Origin: Betaproteobacteria bacterium
GTDB lineage: Bacteria; Pseudomonadota; Gammaproteobacteria; Burkholderiales; Burkholderiaceae_A
Length of the DNA: 37,376 nucleotides
Assembly (NCBI GenBank): GCA_009924525.1
Contig: RFRK01000003.1
Location: 1-37,376, forward strand
Direction of reading: 5' to 3'
The position numbers and the translations under genes were made by a program. Below are positions 10,770 through 19,745 of this stretch, in pieces (positions within the stretch are counted from its first letter, which is position 1; every line of letters starts with the position of its first letter). The notes beneath the pieces were generated by a model. It had not been told where the DNA came from, made no database searches, and saw nothing but the letters and a program-made list of their open reading frames with translations.

Positions 10770-11504
10770 TTACTTTACGTGTGCGGTATAGGTAAACGAA
10801 TACGCATCACCGCGGGTAGTTCGTATTTCGATACATTGGTTTGAAAGGTCGTAAGCTTTTCTTTCGACCACAACGCACGGGTGTCCCGAGTTCAACTTCA
10901 ATCGGCGCGCCTGAATGCTATTTAAGTGAGAGAAACTAAGGCGATCCTGTGCGTGGTTAACAATTACCCCGCATCGATTTCGATACATCGGATATAGCAG
11001 AGCATCCCACTCGTGGGGCTCAAGGTCGAGCAGTGGTCCAAATAAGGGTAACGGAAGAATGATGGTTTCCAAAAGGCAAGGCTCATCATTGAGCAGTCGT
11101 ATCCGTTCAAATTGCAACACTTTTTGTTTCTCAGCCTGTTTAAACAGCAAGCGCTCTTCAGCGGATGCTTCGCGCAGACGTGTTTGCAGTATGTTTGATT
11201 GTGGGGTAACGACATCGTCAGCTGGATTAAACCGAAAGAATCTCAGCATGGATGCGCCATTTAAACCGCGTGTGACAAAAGTGCCTTTTCCCTGCAATCG
11301 TTGCACTATTCCGTCTTGCACCAGGAGCGACATTGCCTGCCGTATTGTGCCTAGTGCAACCCCGTATTCTTCAGAGAGCGCGGTCTCCGAGGGAAGCATT
11401 TGACCCGGCTGCCACTCACCGTGAAGAATGCGATCCTTAATCACAGTCGCTAGCTTTCCGTAGCGACTCTGTCCGAGAAGGGTGCCGGTAATCGTGTGAT
11501 CCAT
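10770..11504 (-). CDS. GntR-family transcriptional regulator with UTRA-type effector domain (HutC-like)
   Basis: Winged HTH: YGKLATVIKDRILHGEWQPGQMLPSETALSEEYGVALGTIRQAMSLLVQDGIVQRLQGKGTFV; C-terminal UTRA-like domain. Confidence 0.92.
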   Translation of the reverse strand: MDHTITGTLLGQSRYGKLATVIKDRILHGEWQPGQMLPSETALSEEYGVALGTIRQAMSLLVQDGIVQRLQGKGTFVTRGLNGASMLRFFRFNPADDVVTPQSNILQTRLREASAEERLLFKQAEKQKVLQFERIRLLNDEPCLLETIILPLPLFGPLLDLEPHEWDALLYPMYRNRCGVIVNHAQDRLSFSHLNSIQARRLKLNSGHPCVVVERKAYDLSNQCIEIRTTRGDAYSFTYTAHVK

Positions 11505-11510
11505 CGCATA

Positions 11511-11526
11511 AGTCCTCTAGAGGACT
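11511..11526. promoter_or_regulatory. Candidate GntR operator, perfect 16-bp palindrome AGTCCTCTAGAGGACT
   Basis: Perfect dyad in the 34-bp intergenic region between divergent gntR and amidohydrolase genes; contains GT...TA...AC pattern. Confidence 0.65.
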
Positions 11527-11538
11527 AGAATATAAACC

Positions 11539-12330
11539 ATGGCTAAAGCCCCGCCAACCCCCCTCGTCGATGCCCACTTCCATGTCTTTCCGCTCTTAGC
11601 GGGTATTACCGGCGCGCGCTATGTGCCGACCTATAGCGCGTCACTTGAGCAATGGAGGGGCGTTGCCCAATCCTGCGGGATCACCCATGGCGTACTCGTT
11701 CAGCCGAGTTTTTTGGGGACGGATAACAGCCTGCTTCTGAAGGCGCTCCGGTCCCTCCCAAATTGCCTGCGAGGAGTTGCGGTGGTTGCTCCGCACGCCA
11801 ACAAAAGAGAGTTAGAGGCAATGCATCAGGCGGGAGTGCGCGGTATTCGTCTGAATTTGTCCGGTAGGTCACACGACTATGCCACTTGGGCACTTCATCC
11901 AGAGACTTGGGATGCCGTGATGTCCCTTGGATGGCATCTCGAGCTCCATACCGATACCAATGGCTTGCCGGGTGTACTAAAACATGTGCCTTCAGAAATC
12001 CGGGTGGTGATTGATCACATGGCAAGGCCTGCCTCTGCCTCGTTGGGCGACGAGACCATCAAGTCGTTACGTATGCGGCGAAAAAGGGCAGTCTTTGTAA
12101 AGCTAAGCGCACCTTACCGGCTAGAGGGAATATCGGCCAGTGAGTTAGCAAAGGTTTTACTGCATGAGCTCGGACCTAGTGCCCTACTTTGGGGAAGCGA
12201 CTGGCCTTTCACCAACCATGAGTCACAGGTCAATTATCAGATGTTATTTTCTGCACTCGATAAATGGCTTGAAGGCATATATCTTGACAATATACTGAGC
12301 GCGAATCCGCAGAAACTCTATTTTTGCTGA
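11539..12330 (+). CDS. Amidohydrolase family protein, 2-pyrone-4,6-dicarboxylate lactonase (LigI)-like
   Basis: VDAHFHVFP, GVRGIRLNLSG, WHLELHTD, IDHMARP, LLWGSDWPFTNHES motifs. Confidence 0.85.
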   Translation: MAKAPPTPLVDAHFHVFPLLAGITGARYVPTYSASLEQWRGVAQSCGITHGVLVQPSFLGTDNSLLLKALRSLPNCLRGVAVVAPHANKRELEAMHQAGVRGIRLNLSGRSHDYATWALHPETWDAVMSLGWHLELHTDTNGLPGVLKHVPSEIRVVIDHMARPASASLGDETIKSLRMRRKRAVFVKLSAPYRLEGISASELAKVLLHELGPSALLWGSDWPFTNHESQVNYQMLFSALDKWLEGIYLDNILSANPQKLYFC

Positions 12331-12418
12331 GGCGGGGGTCCGTGTGACCTTTACCGCATTGTTAGGAACTAATATAGCGGCTTGAACTTAGTTTTAGGAA
12401 TTTCTATAGGAGTTGCTC

Positions 12419-13438
12419 TTGAGTCAGCGGATTACAACCAAGGCTTCAACGCTCGATCGTAGACCGTTTTTGTTATCGATCGCAGCGATGCTTCTGCTCG
12501 GCATAGCAGTTCCATACGGCTCGGTAGCTGCCCAACAAGGTTTTCCGTCGCAGACGGTGCGGATTGTAGTGCCTACCCCTCCCGGCAGCTCTGTAGATGT
12601 GGCAGCCCGCCTCATTTCTGAGCGACTACGCGAGCGTTTGGGGCAGCCGGTCATCATCGAGAATCGACCCGGTGCTGGCGGCACCATCGCGGGGGGCGAG
12701 GTCGCCCGGGCAGCCGCAGACGGTCACACTTTGTTCGCTGGTTTCAATGGCCCACTGGCAAGCGCGCCCCTGCTTTTTTCGAAAATGACCTATCGCCCTC
12801 TAGAGAGCTTTGTTCCGATCATCACGACGGTCTCTCAGCCTCATGTGTTGGTTGTAAACGCCCAGCATCCAGCAAAGAACCTGAGTGAGTTTGTCGCTTC
12901 GGTGCGCCAAGCACCAGGTCGCTATAACTATGCGTCAGTGGGTAACGGTAGCGCATCGCATCTCACGATGGAGCTCTTGAAATCCAGAGCTAATCTTGCC
13001 ATCGTGCACATTCCATACACCGGAGGCCCCGGCGCAACGCAGGCGCTGGTCGCGGGCGATGTCCATGCGCTGTTTACTGCCTACGTAAACGTCAGGCCGA
13101 TGGTTAGCGCTGGACGCCTGAGGGTCATCGGCATTGCGGAGTCAAAACGTTCTCCAGCGCTTCCAGAGGTGCCCACATTCGCTGAGCAGGGCTTTGCTGG
13201 CATTGATGCCCCACTGTTTAATGCCATCGTGGCACCAGCTGGGACTCCAGCCCCGATTGTGGCCCGTCTCAATAAAGAGATCGGCGAGATCTTGGCGCTT
13301 GAAGATACGCGAAATAAGCTTGCGGCCGGCGGCATGGATGTGATTGGTGGATCACCTGAGCAACTCGCTGCCCTCATGCGGGCCGAGGCGCAGCGCTGGC
13401 AGCCGGTTGTGGAACGTCTTGGTTTGCGGCCAGACTAA
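12419..13438 (+). CDS. Bug/TctC-family substrate-binding protein (TTG start at 12419 favoured; 12413 alternative)
   Basis: Signal peptide; FPSQTVRIVVPTPPGSSVDVAARLISERL, IIENRPGAGGTIAGGEVARA, HIPYTGGPGATQALVAGDV; SD TAGGAG is 6 nt from TTG 12419. Confidence 0.92.
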   Translation: MSQRITTKASTLDRRPFLLSIAAMLLLGIAVPYGSVAAQQGFPSQTVRIVVPTPPGSSVDVAARLISERLRERLGQPVIIENRPGAGGTIAGGEVARAAADGHTLFAGFNGPLASAPLLFSKMTYRPLESFVPIITTVSQPHVLVVNAQHPAKNLSEFVASVRQAPGRYNYASVGNGSASHLTMELLKSRANLAIVHIPYTGGPGATQALVAGDVHALFTAYVNVRPMVSAGRLRVIGIAESKRSPALPEVPTFAEQGFAGIDAPLFNAIVAPAGTPAPIVARLNKEIGEILALEDTRNKLAAGGMDVIGGSPEQLAALMRAEAQRWQPVVERLGLRPD

Positions 13439-13525
13439 ACTGGGCTCACTTGATCCAATAGAGGACGAAGTTAGCCCCCAGGTCAGAGTTGTCGCTTTTT
13501 CTAACCGATTGATTTACTGAATTCT

Positions 13526-13599
13526 TGGAGGCGGGGGTCGGAATCGAACCGGCGTCCACGGCTTTGCAGGCCGCTGCATAACCACTCTGCCACCCCGCC
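13526..13599 (-). tRNA. tRNA-Cys(GCA)
   Basis: Minus strand GGCGGGGTGGCAGAGTGGTTATGCAGCGGCCTGCAAAGCCGTGGACGCCGGTTCGATTCCGACCCCCGCCTCCA; cloverleaf with GCA anticodon and encoded CCA. Confidence 0.97.
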
Positions 13600-13613
13600 G
13601 GTGGGCTTGTAAT

Positions 13614-13689
13614 TGGAGCGGGAGACGAGTCTCGAACTCGCGACCTCAACCTTGGCAAGGTTGCGCTCTACCAACTGAGCTACTCCCGC
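13614..13689 (-). tRNA. tRNA-Gly(GCC)
   Basis: Minus strand GCGGGAGTAGCTCAGTTGGTAGAGCGCAACCTTGCCAAGGTTGAGGTCGCGAGTTCGAGACTCGTCTCCCGCTCCA; GCC anticodon, encoded CCA. Confidence 0.97.
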
Positions 13690-13718
13690 ACTGCACGAAG
13701 CCTGCAATTCTAGCTTTT

Positions 13719-14291
13719 TTAGGCTTTTTTCTGCAACTCAGGCCAAGCGGCCCGCAGGTAATAGACCATGGACACCACGGTCAATACGGCCGCACCCCAG
13801 ATCAGGACCAGGCCCCAGGCCCGGGTATCAACCAGGCCCCAAAAAATGCTGCCATGGAAGAGCAGAAACGGGATCGCCACCATCTGCGCAATCGTCTTGG
13901 CCTTGCCCATCCAGTTGACCGCTACGCTAGCCCGCGCGCCAACCGATGCCATCCACTCTCGCAAGGCCGAAATCGTGATTTCTCGGCCCACGATGATCAA
14001 TCCGATGATGGGATTAAGCCTGTCCAACTCAATGAGCGCCACGAGGGCCGTGCAGACCATCAGCTTATCGGCTACCGGATCAAGAAAGGCGCCAAACGGC
14101 GAAGTCTGATTCCATTTGCGTGCAAGCCAGCCATCGATCCAATCGGTGACAGCAGCCACCACAAATATCACGGTAGACCACAGATTACGCTCAGGCTCAC
14201 TTAACCCCATCGGCAGATAAAAAACCGCCACGAGTAGTGGGATGGCCATAATGCGGGCCCATGTCAGCAGATTCGGCAGATTCCAGACCAT
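13719..14291 (-). CDS. pgsA: CDP-diacylglycerol--glycerol-3-phosphate 3-phosphatidyltransferase
   Basis: Start MVWNLPNLLTWARI at 14291; CDP-alcohol phosphotransferase motif DWIDGWLARKWNQTSPFGAFLDPVADK. Confidence 0.95.
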   Translation of the reverse strand: MVWNLPNLLTWARIMAIPLLVAVFYLPMGLSEPERNLWSTVIFVVAAVTDWIDGWLARKWNQTSPFGAFLDPVADKLMVCTALVALIELDRLNPIIGLIIVGREITISALREWMASVGARASVAVNWMGKAKTIAQMVAIPFLLFHGSIFWGLVDTRAWGLVLIWGAAVLTVVSMVYYLRAAWPELQKKA

Positions 14292-14298
14292 CAGGGAA

Positions 14299-16131
14299 TT
14301 ATGAACTACGCAATCGTCGATACAGATCCTGCGCAGTCTGCCGTGAAATCCCCTCGACGCTGGCAAGATCTTCGACACTTGCAGCCTTTAAGCCTGACAG
14401 ACCGCCAAATCGGGCCAAGAGCCGCTGCCGCCGTTTTGGGCCAATACCCTCGACATCATCCAACACCGACCCGATTTGTGCTTTTGCCCGCCGGGCCCGC
14501 ATACCGGTGATGGCGAACCGATGGGCCTCATCGCGTATTTTCGCAATCAGCATCAGCGCGGGATGGTCAGGCCCAAGCGCGATCTCACGGCCATCGGGAA
14601 AGACAAGGGTCTCAAGCCCCACCTTTCGACCCTCGCCCTTTGCTACACCCACTAAGAGTGAGGCATCAAGCCCCAGACCTTCAAACACTTCCATCGCAAC
14701 ACCGAGCTGACCCTTACCGCCATCAATGAGGACCAAATCCGGAAAGGTCTCACACTGCTCGTATCGCCTGGCAAGCGCTTGGCGCATTGCGGCGTAATCA
14801 TCACCCGGCGTGACATCACGAATATTGAACCGTCGATACTCGGCGGGCCGCATTTCGTGATGCTGATAGACCACGCAAGAAGCCTGGGTAGCCTCACCCG
14901 CAGTATGACTAATATCAAAACATTCGATGCGCAGATCCGAGGGATCCTCGCCCTCGGATGCGAGTCCAAGCGTCTGAGCCAAGATCTGTGTCTTGGATTG
15001 CTGTGAGCCCATTTCCTGGGCCCGTCTTGCCAGACCAAGGCGGGCGTTGGACTCCGCCAAGCTCAGCCACTCACGCCGCTTCGCCTGCGGCTGATGCAGC
15101 ACCCTAATCTCTTTTCCTGCCTGAGCCGAAAGCCACTCCGATATCGCTGCCACGCACTCAGCACGATTAACCACAATCGCCTGAGGCATCTCATGCGACC
15201 CATAGTGCTGGGACACAAACGCTAGCAGGGCCTCGTCTTGTAGCTCATCCAGATCGGCCTCCTGCAGCTCTACTGCCGCTGCAGAAAAATGTACTCGATC
15301 ACCGAGATGCCGGCCCCCGCGAACCATCGCGAGATTCACGGCAATATTCTTCCCGTCGGTAGCGACTGCCAGCAGATCGCAGTCCAAATCCGGATGGGTC
15401 TCCATATTGTGCTGCTCCAGCACCTTGGAAAGCGACGCAATCTGATCGCGAAATAAGGCGGCCTGCTCGTAGTGAAATTCAGCAGCAGCCGCATTCATTT
15501 TCTCTTCTAGCTCGTGCAGCAGTTCCGCCGATTCACCTTTTAAAAAACGAACGGCACGGCCGACATCATCGGCATAATCCTGCGCTGAGATCTTCTGTAC
15601 ACAAGGGGCGCTGCAGCGATGAATCTGGTGCAACAGGCAAGGCCGAGTCCGATTCGAGTAGACTGAATCGGTACAGCTACGCAATTGAAATACCTTTTGC
15701 AGAATATGAATACTTTCCTTGACCGCCCAGGCGTTGGGAAAAGGGCCGAAGAACTGTGACTGTCGATCCAAGGCGCCCCGATAATAGGAAATTCGCGCAA
15801 ATTCATGGCCACTGAGCTTTAGAAACGGATAGGATTTGTCATCGCGAAAAAGAATGTTGAATTTTGGTGCGAGTGTCTTGATTAAATTATTTTCCAAGAG
15901 CAGGGCCTCAGCCTCGCTTCGCACGACCGTGATTTCGATATCTCGGATTAGGCTCACCATCTTTGCGATTCGAGGTGATAAGCCGGTGCCGCGGAAATAT
16001 GAACCCACTCGCTTCTTTAGATCTTTGGCCTTACCCACATAAAGCACCCTGCCCTCGTCACCCACCATGCGATACACGCCGGGATGATTCGGCATCGACA
16101 TCAGCCGTGATTTAATGATCTGATCAGACAT
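14299..16131 (-). CDS. uvrC: Excinuclease ABC subunit C
   Basis: GIY-YIG region [43 protein letters not shown]-terminal HhH; start MSDQIIKS at 16131. Confidence 0.96.
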   Translation of the reverse strand: MSDQIIKSRLMSMPNHPGVYRMVGDEGRVLYVGKAKDLKKRVGSYFRGTGLSPRIAKMVSLIRDIEITVVRSEAEALLLENNLIKTLAPKFNILFRDDKSYPFLKLSGHEFARISYYRGALDRQSQFFGPFPNAWAVKESIHILQKVFQLRSCTDSVYSNRTRPCLLHQIHRCSAPCVQKISAQDYADDVGRAVRFLKGESAELLHELEEKMNAAAAEFHYEQAALFRDQIASLSKVLEQHNMETHPDLDCDLLAVATDGKNIAVNLAMVRGGRHLGDRVHFSAAAVELQEADLDELQDEALLAFVSQHYGSHEMPQAIVVNRAECVAAISEWLSAQAGKEIRVLHQPQAKRREWLSLAESNARLGLARRAQEMGSQQSKTQILAQTLGLASEGEDPSDLRIECFDISHTAGEATQASCVVYQHHEMRPAEYRRFNIRDVTPGDDYAAMRQALARRYEQCETFPDLVLIDGGKGQLGVAMEVFEGLGLDASLLVGVAKGEGRKVGLETLVFPDGREIALGPDHPALMLIAKIRDEAHRFAITGMRARRAKAQIGSVLDDVEGIGPKRRQRLLARFGGLSGLKAASVEDLASVEGISRQTAQDLYRRLRSS

Positions 16132-16771
16132 AGCGCCGAACAAGCGCGAAAACAGCCGAAAACATCTCCGGGGTAAGTCTTCCGGTATTGGTGTTATAGC
16201 GGCTTGGATGGTAGCTATCAATCAAGCGAATGCCGGCTACGTCGTGCACTGCTGCGTGGGAAAATCGATAAGCACTGCGCTTAATTGACCGATCAATCCC
16301 CACCAAACACGACAGCACCGCATCATGAGCAACAGCGCCTAGACAAACAATCACCTTGGGCTGAATCGAGTTAATTTCCTGTGCAAGATATTTTGAGCAA
16401 GTCTTAATTTCGGCAGGCGTTGGCTTGTTCTGTGGAGGCAGGCACTTGACTGCATTGGTCAGCCGGCAGTCAATTAGTGCTTGATCGTCATCCCTGGATA
16501 ACGATCGCGGATTTTTCGCAAAACCATAGGTGTAGAGCGTGCCGTAAAGCAAATCACTACACCAATCACCAGTGAAGGGCCGGCCGCTTGCGTTTGCACC
16601 ATGCATACCGGGTGCCAGACCGACCACCAAAAGCGTGGCGCGCTCAGGGCCGAAGGGGGGTACGGGTTTGCAGAAATACGCGGGATACTGATGCCTGACC
16701 TGGTCCAGAAATTCGGCAAGCCGGCTGCAGTCGCGGCAATTAGGGTCGTAAGCCGAGCAATCCAATTGCAT
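16124..16771 (-). CDS. Uracil-DNA glycosylase, family 5 (UDGb)-like, Fe-S
   Basis: [21 protein letters not shown] motif [14 protein letters not shown] motif B, Fe-S Cys ligands ([21 protein letters not shown]). Confidence 0.85.
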   Translation of the reverse strand: MQLDCSAYDPNCRDCSRLAEFLDQVRHQYPAYFCKPVPPFGPERATLLVVGLAPGMHGANASGRPFTGDWCSDLLYGTLYTYGFAKNPRSLSRDDDQALIDCRLTNAVKCLPPQNKPTPAEIKTCSKYLAQEINSIQPKVIVCLGAVAHDAVLSCLVGIDRSIKRSAYRFSHAAVHDVAGIRLIDSYHPSRYNTNTGRLTPEMFSAVFALVRRYV

Positions 16772-16779
16772 CTCCCCGC

Positions 16780-17766
16780 CTATTGCAAGGGCCGCAATCG
16801 CTCCAGCCCCCTGCGACGCGGGTCATTCAGAAACTCAGGTATGCGCTGCGGGACTTCATCCAGCGCCTGCTCCACCAGATCCTGGCGATTACAAATGAGT
16901 GTTGCATCACAGCCGGCCTCGAAGGCTGCACACGCGCGATCCGCAACATGCTCCAGCACTGCGGCGCCTGCCATCGCTAAATCGTCCGAAATGATCACAC
17001 CATCAAAGCCCAGTTGCTGTCGCAAAATATTTTGCAGCCATATTTTTGAAAACCCAGCAGGCTGGCTATCAATCTGGGCATAACGAATGTGGGCAGGCAT
17101 CACCGCCGTGAGTGCGGGCGACCCGATTCGGGCATAGGGCAGCGCATCTTGCGACAGGATCTCTTCAAGCGGCCGCTCATCAATGGGCAAGTCCAGGTGG
17201 GAGTCGGCCTGCGGCCAGCCATGGCCAGGAAAGTGTTTGCCGCAATTTTTCATGCCTGCGAGTAGCAGGCCATGCATCAGGGCCGCAGCTAATTCAGTAA
17301 CAAGCAGCGGGTCGCGATGAAAGGCCCGCTCGCCGATGATGCTGCTTTTTCCCCAATCAAGATCCAGTACCGGAGTAAAACTAAAATCAACGCCCACCTC
17401 ACGCAGTTCGCTGGCTAAGACATAGCCTAGCTGGCGTGCACGGGCGAGTGCGGCCAATCGGCTTGGGCCCTGTTTTTCCGTCACCATTGCTCCAATGCTG
17501 GACATCGCTGGGATCTCTGTGAAGCCCTCGCGAAACCGCTGCACTCTGCCGCCCTCATGATCCACACAAATCAAAAGCCGTCCGCAGCCCTTGGGCCGAG
17601 CAACCGCATGGATCTCCTGCGTCAGGGCTGAGATCTGCGCTTTATTCTCAAAGTTTCGGGTGAAATAAATCACACCCCCCACCCAGGGATGACCGAGGAG
17701 CTCCCGATCGCGGGCAGTCAGCCGTGTGCCCTCGACATCGATGATAAATGGGCCAAGCCGGCTCAT
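16780..17766 (-). CDS. nagZ: Beta-N-acetylhexosaminidase NagZ
   Basis: ICVDHEGGRVQRFREGFTEIPAM, KHFPGHGWPQADSHLDLP, GFDGVIISDDLAMAGA. Confidence 0.95.
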   Translation of the reverse strand: MSRLGPFIIDVEGTRLTARDRELLGHPWVGGVIYFTRNFENKAQISALTQEIHAVARPKGCGRLLICVDHEGGRVQRFREGFTEIPAMSSIGAMVTEKQGPSRLAALARARQLGYVLASELREVGVDFSFTPVLDLDWGKSSIIGERAFHRDPLLVTELAAALMHGLLLAGMKNCGKHFPGHGWPQADSHLDLPIDERPLEEILSQDALPYARIGSPALTAVMPAHIRYAQIDSQPAGFSKIWLQNILRQQLGFDGVIISDDLAMAGAAVLEHVADRACAAFEAGCDATLICNRQDLVEQALDEVPQRIPEFLNDPRRRGLERLRPLQ

Positions 17767-18170
17767 CGGTCTGTGGTCTGCACAATAGCAAGCGCCTGAG
17801 CATGCTCAATCTCATCAGAAATTGACACATGAATCTGATATTGGCGCTCTTGAAGATAGCCCTGCAGCGCTTTTCGGGCAACTGCCTTCGGCGCGCCACG
17901 CGCGTCATTGAGAATCTCAATTGAGTGCAACGACATCGGATGGTGTAGACCCACCCCTAAGGCTTTACCGATCGCCTCTTTGGCAGCAAATCGTTTCGCA
18001 ACATAGCGTACTGCGCGGTCAGTGCCAGCCACACCCCGCGATTTTCTACGCTGATATTCCTGGAATTCGGCAGGGCCGAGCACCCGCTGCGCAAAACGCT
18101 CGCCCCAGCGCTCCATCATTTGTCCCACGCGACGAATCACTACCGTATCGGTACCAATACCCACGACCAT
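17763..18170 (-). CDS. acpS: Holo-[acyl-carrier-protein] synthase
   Basis: MVVGIGTDTVVIRRV, AKRFAAKEAIGKALG, HVSISDEIEHAQALAIV. Confidence 0.95.
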   Translation of the reverse strand: MVVGIGTDTVVIRRVGQMMERWGERFAQRVLGPAEFQEYQRRKSRGVAGTDRAVRYVAKRFAAKEAIGKALGVGLHHPMSLHSIEILNDARGAPKAVARKALQGYLQERQYQIHVSISDEIEHAQALAIVQTTDR

Positions 18171-18932
18171 TTAGACAACTCCGCGGGCCTGATTGGCCTC
18201 TCGCATCAAGCGCTTCATCTCCCGTACCGCCTCTCGCATTCCGACCAATACTGATCGGGACACAATGGCATGGCCAATATGAAGCTCTCGCACTCCGGGT
18301 AGGGCAGCAATCGGCTGGACATTGAAATAATTTAAAGCATGGCCAGCGTTAAACCGCATGCCTAGGCTAACGATTTTTTCTCCAGCGCGGCCAATTTTTT
18401 TTATCTCGGCAAGAACAGCGGCTGCCTGGGCATCGCGGCCCTGAGAATGGAAAACGGCTGCGTAAGGTCCAGTATGGATTTCACAGACCTGAACACCAAG
18501 ATCGGCTGCTGCCTTGATCTGAGCGATTTCTGCATCAACAAACGCACTCACCGTAATTCCCGCGTCTCGCAGCCGCCGAATCGACCCCGCAAGGGATTTG
18601 CGTTGGCCCACGATATCCAATCCACCTTCGGTGGTGATTTCCTGTCTGCCCTCGGGTACGAGCATGGCCATCTCGGGCTTAATCTCGCAGGCAATTGCCA
18701 CCATCTCTTTCGTGGCCGCCATCTCCAGGTTCAGCTTGATCTGTGTGTGTGTGCGTAGCCGGCGGACATCAGCGTCTTGTATATGACGACGATCCTCGCG
18801 CAGATGCACAGTGATGCCATCTGCACCGCCGAGATGGGCCTCCACGGCAGCCCAGATCGGATCCGGATCAATGCCGCGCCGGGCCTGCCGAAGCGTGGCC
18901 ACATGGTCAATATTTACGCCAAGTTCAATCAT
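18171..18932 (-). CDS. pdxJ: Pyridoxine 5'-phosphate synthase
   Basis: LGVNIDHVATLRQARRGIDPDP, GADGITVHLREDRRHI, ELHIGHAIVSRSV. Confidence 0.97.
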   Translation of the reverse strand: MIELGVNIDHVATLRQARRGIDPDPIWAAVEAHLGGADGITVHLREDRRHIQDADVRRLRTHTQIKLNLEMAATKEMVAIACEIKPEMAMLVPEGRQEITTEGGLDIVGQRKSLAGSIRRLRDAGITVSAFVDAEIAQIKAAADLGVQVCEIHTGPYAAVFHSQGRDAQAAAVLAEIKKIGRAGEKIVSLGMRFNAGHALNYFNVQPIAALPGVRELHIGHAIVSRSVLVGMREAVREMKRLMREANQARGVV

Positions 18933-18962
18933 GATGCTGATCCTGTGTCGGGGTGCGCTATC

Positions 18963-19745
18963 TTAAATCCGAACCAGATCCCGCATCACCTGCCGCGAAT
19001 GAAGCTCGTCTTCGCCTAAGTGCTGACCCAGCAGCGCCCGCAGCAGCCGCTTGGATTCGGCCGCGATCTCGGGGTCCTCGAACGCGTGGACGGCTTCCTC
19101 AACAGACTGCTGACTGCGGGCCAAGGCCAGAAGGGTTCGACCATGGATCAGATCAACAGCCTGAGAAGACGCCTGCGCGGATTCCATTGCCCTCGGCCCG
19201 AGCCGTACCACCCCGGATTGGGGACTGACTTGATAAAAATCCGCCCCAGTAACCGGCGCTCCGCTTGCAGTCTCACGTTCGAAATTCGGGGCGACGCCTA
19301 ATTCACGCAATAAGTTGCACTCAAAGCGTCGAAGAATCGGTTCGGTCATCTCGCGGCCGCGGCCCTCAGCCTCTTGCCGTGCCAACAGACCCAGCGTCGC
19401 GAGAACATCATCAAAGACCGCCGGATGGGGATCCTCGCGAGGCAGCAAGCGCACCATCAACTCATTGAGATAAAAACCCGGCATGATCGCGGCCCCAGAA
19501 AGCATGGCAAGTCCGCCGACCCACTCGGCAGCAATCAGTGTGCGCAGCTCAGACTTTCCGCTCCAGCGAAGGTCCAGCAGCTGAAAAGGCTGAAGCAGGC
19601 CACGCAGCGCTGAGCGGGGCCGTCTTGCACCCTTGGCAATCATGCCGAGTCGGCCATGTTCGCGGGTGAAAGCCTCGACAATTAGACTGGTCTCTCGCCA
19701 CGGCATGACATGCAGCACCAGTCCGCGATCAGCAGCCGCGTTCAT
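18963..19745 (-). CDS. recO: DNA repair protein RecO
   Basis: GLVLHVMPWRETSLIVEAFTREHGRLGMIAKGARRPRSALRGLLQPF; position beside era. Confidence 0.92.
   Translation of the reverse strand: MNAAADRGLVLHVMPWRETSLIVEAFTREHGRLGMIAKGARRPRSALRGLLQPFQLLDLRWSGKSELRTLIAAEWVGGLAMLSGAAIMPGFYLNELMVRLLPREDPHPAVFDDVLATLGLLARQEAEGRGREMTEPILRRFECNLLRELGVAPNFERETASGAPVTGADFYQVSPQSGVVRLGPRAMESAQASSQAVDLIHGRTLLALARSQQSVEEAVHAFEDPEIAAESKRLLRALLGQHLGEDELHSRQVMRDLVRI

Noticed and set aside
12798-12805. CTCTAGAG, core of the candidate GntR operator, inside the second Bug gene
   Set aside because: Only an 8-bp match within well-conserved coding sequence; expected by chance.
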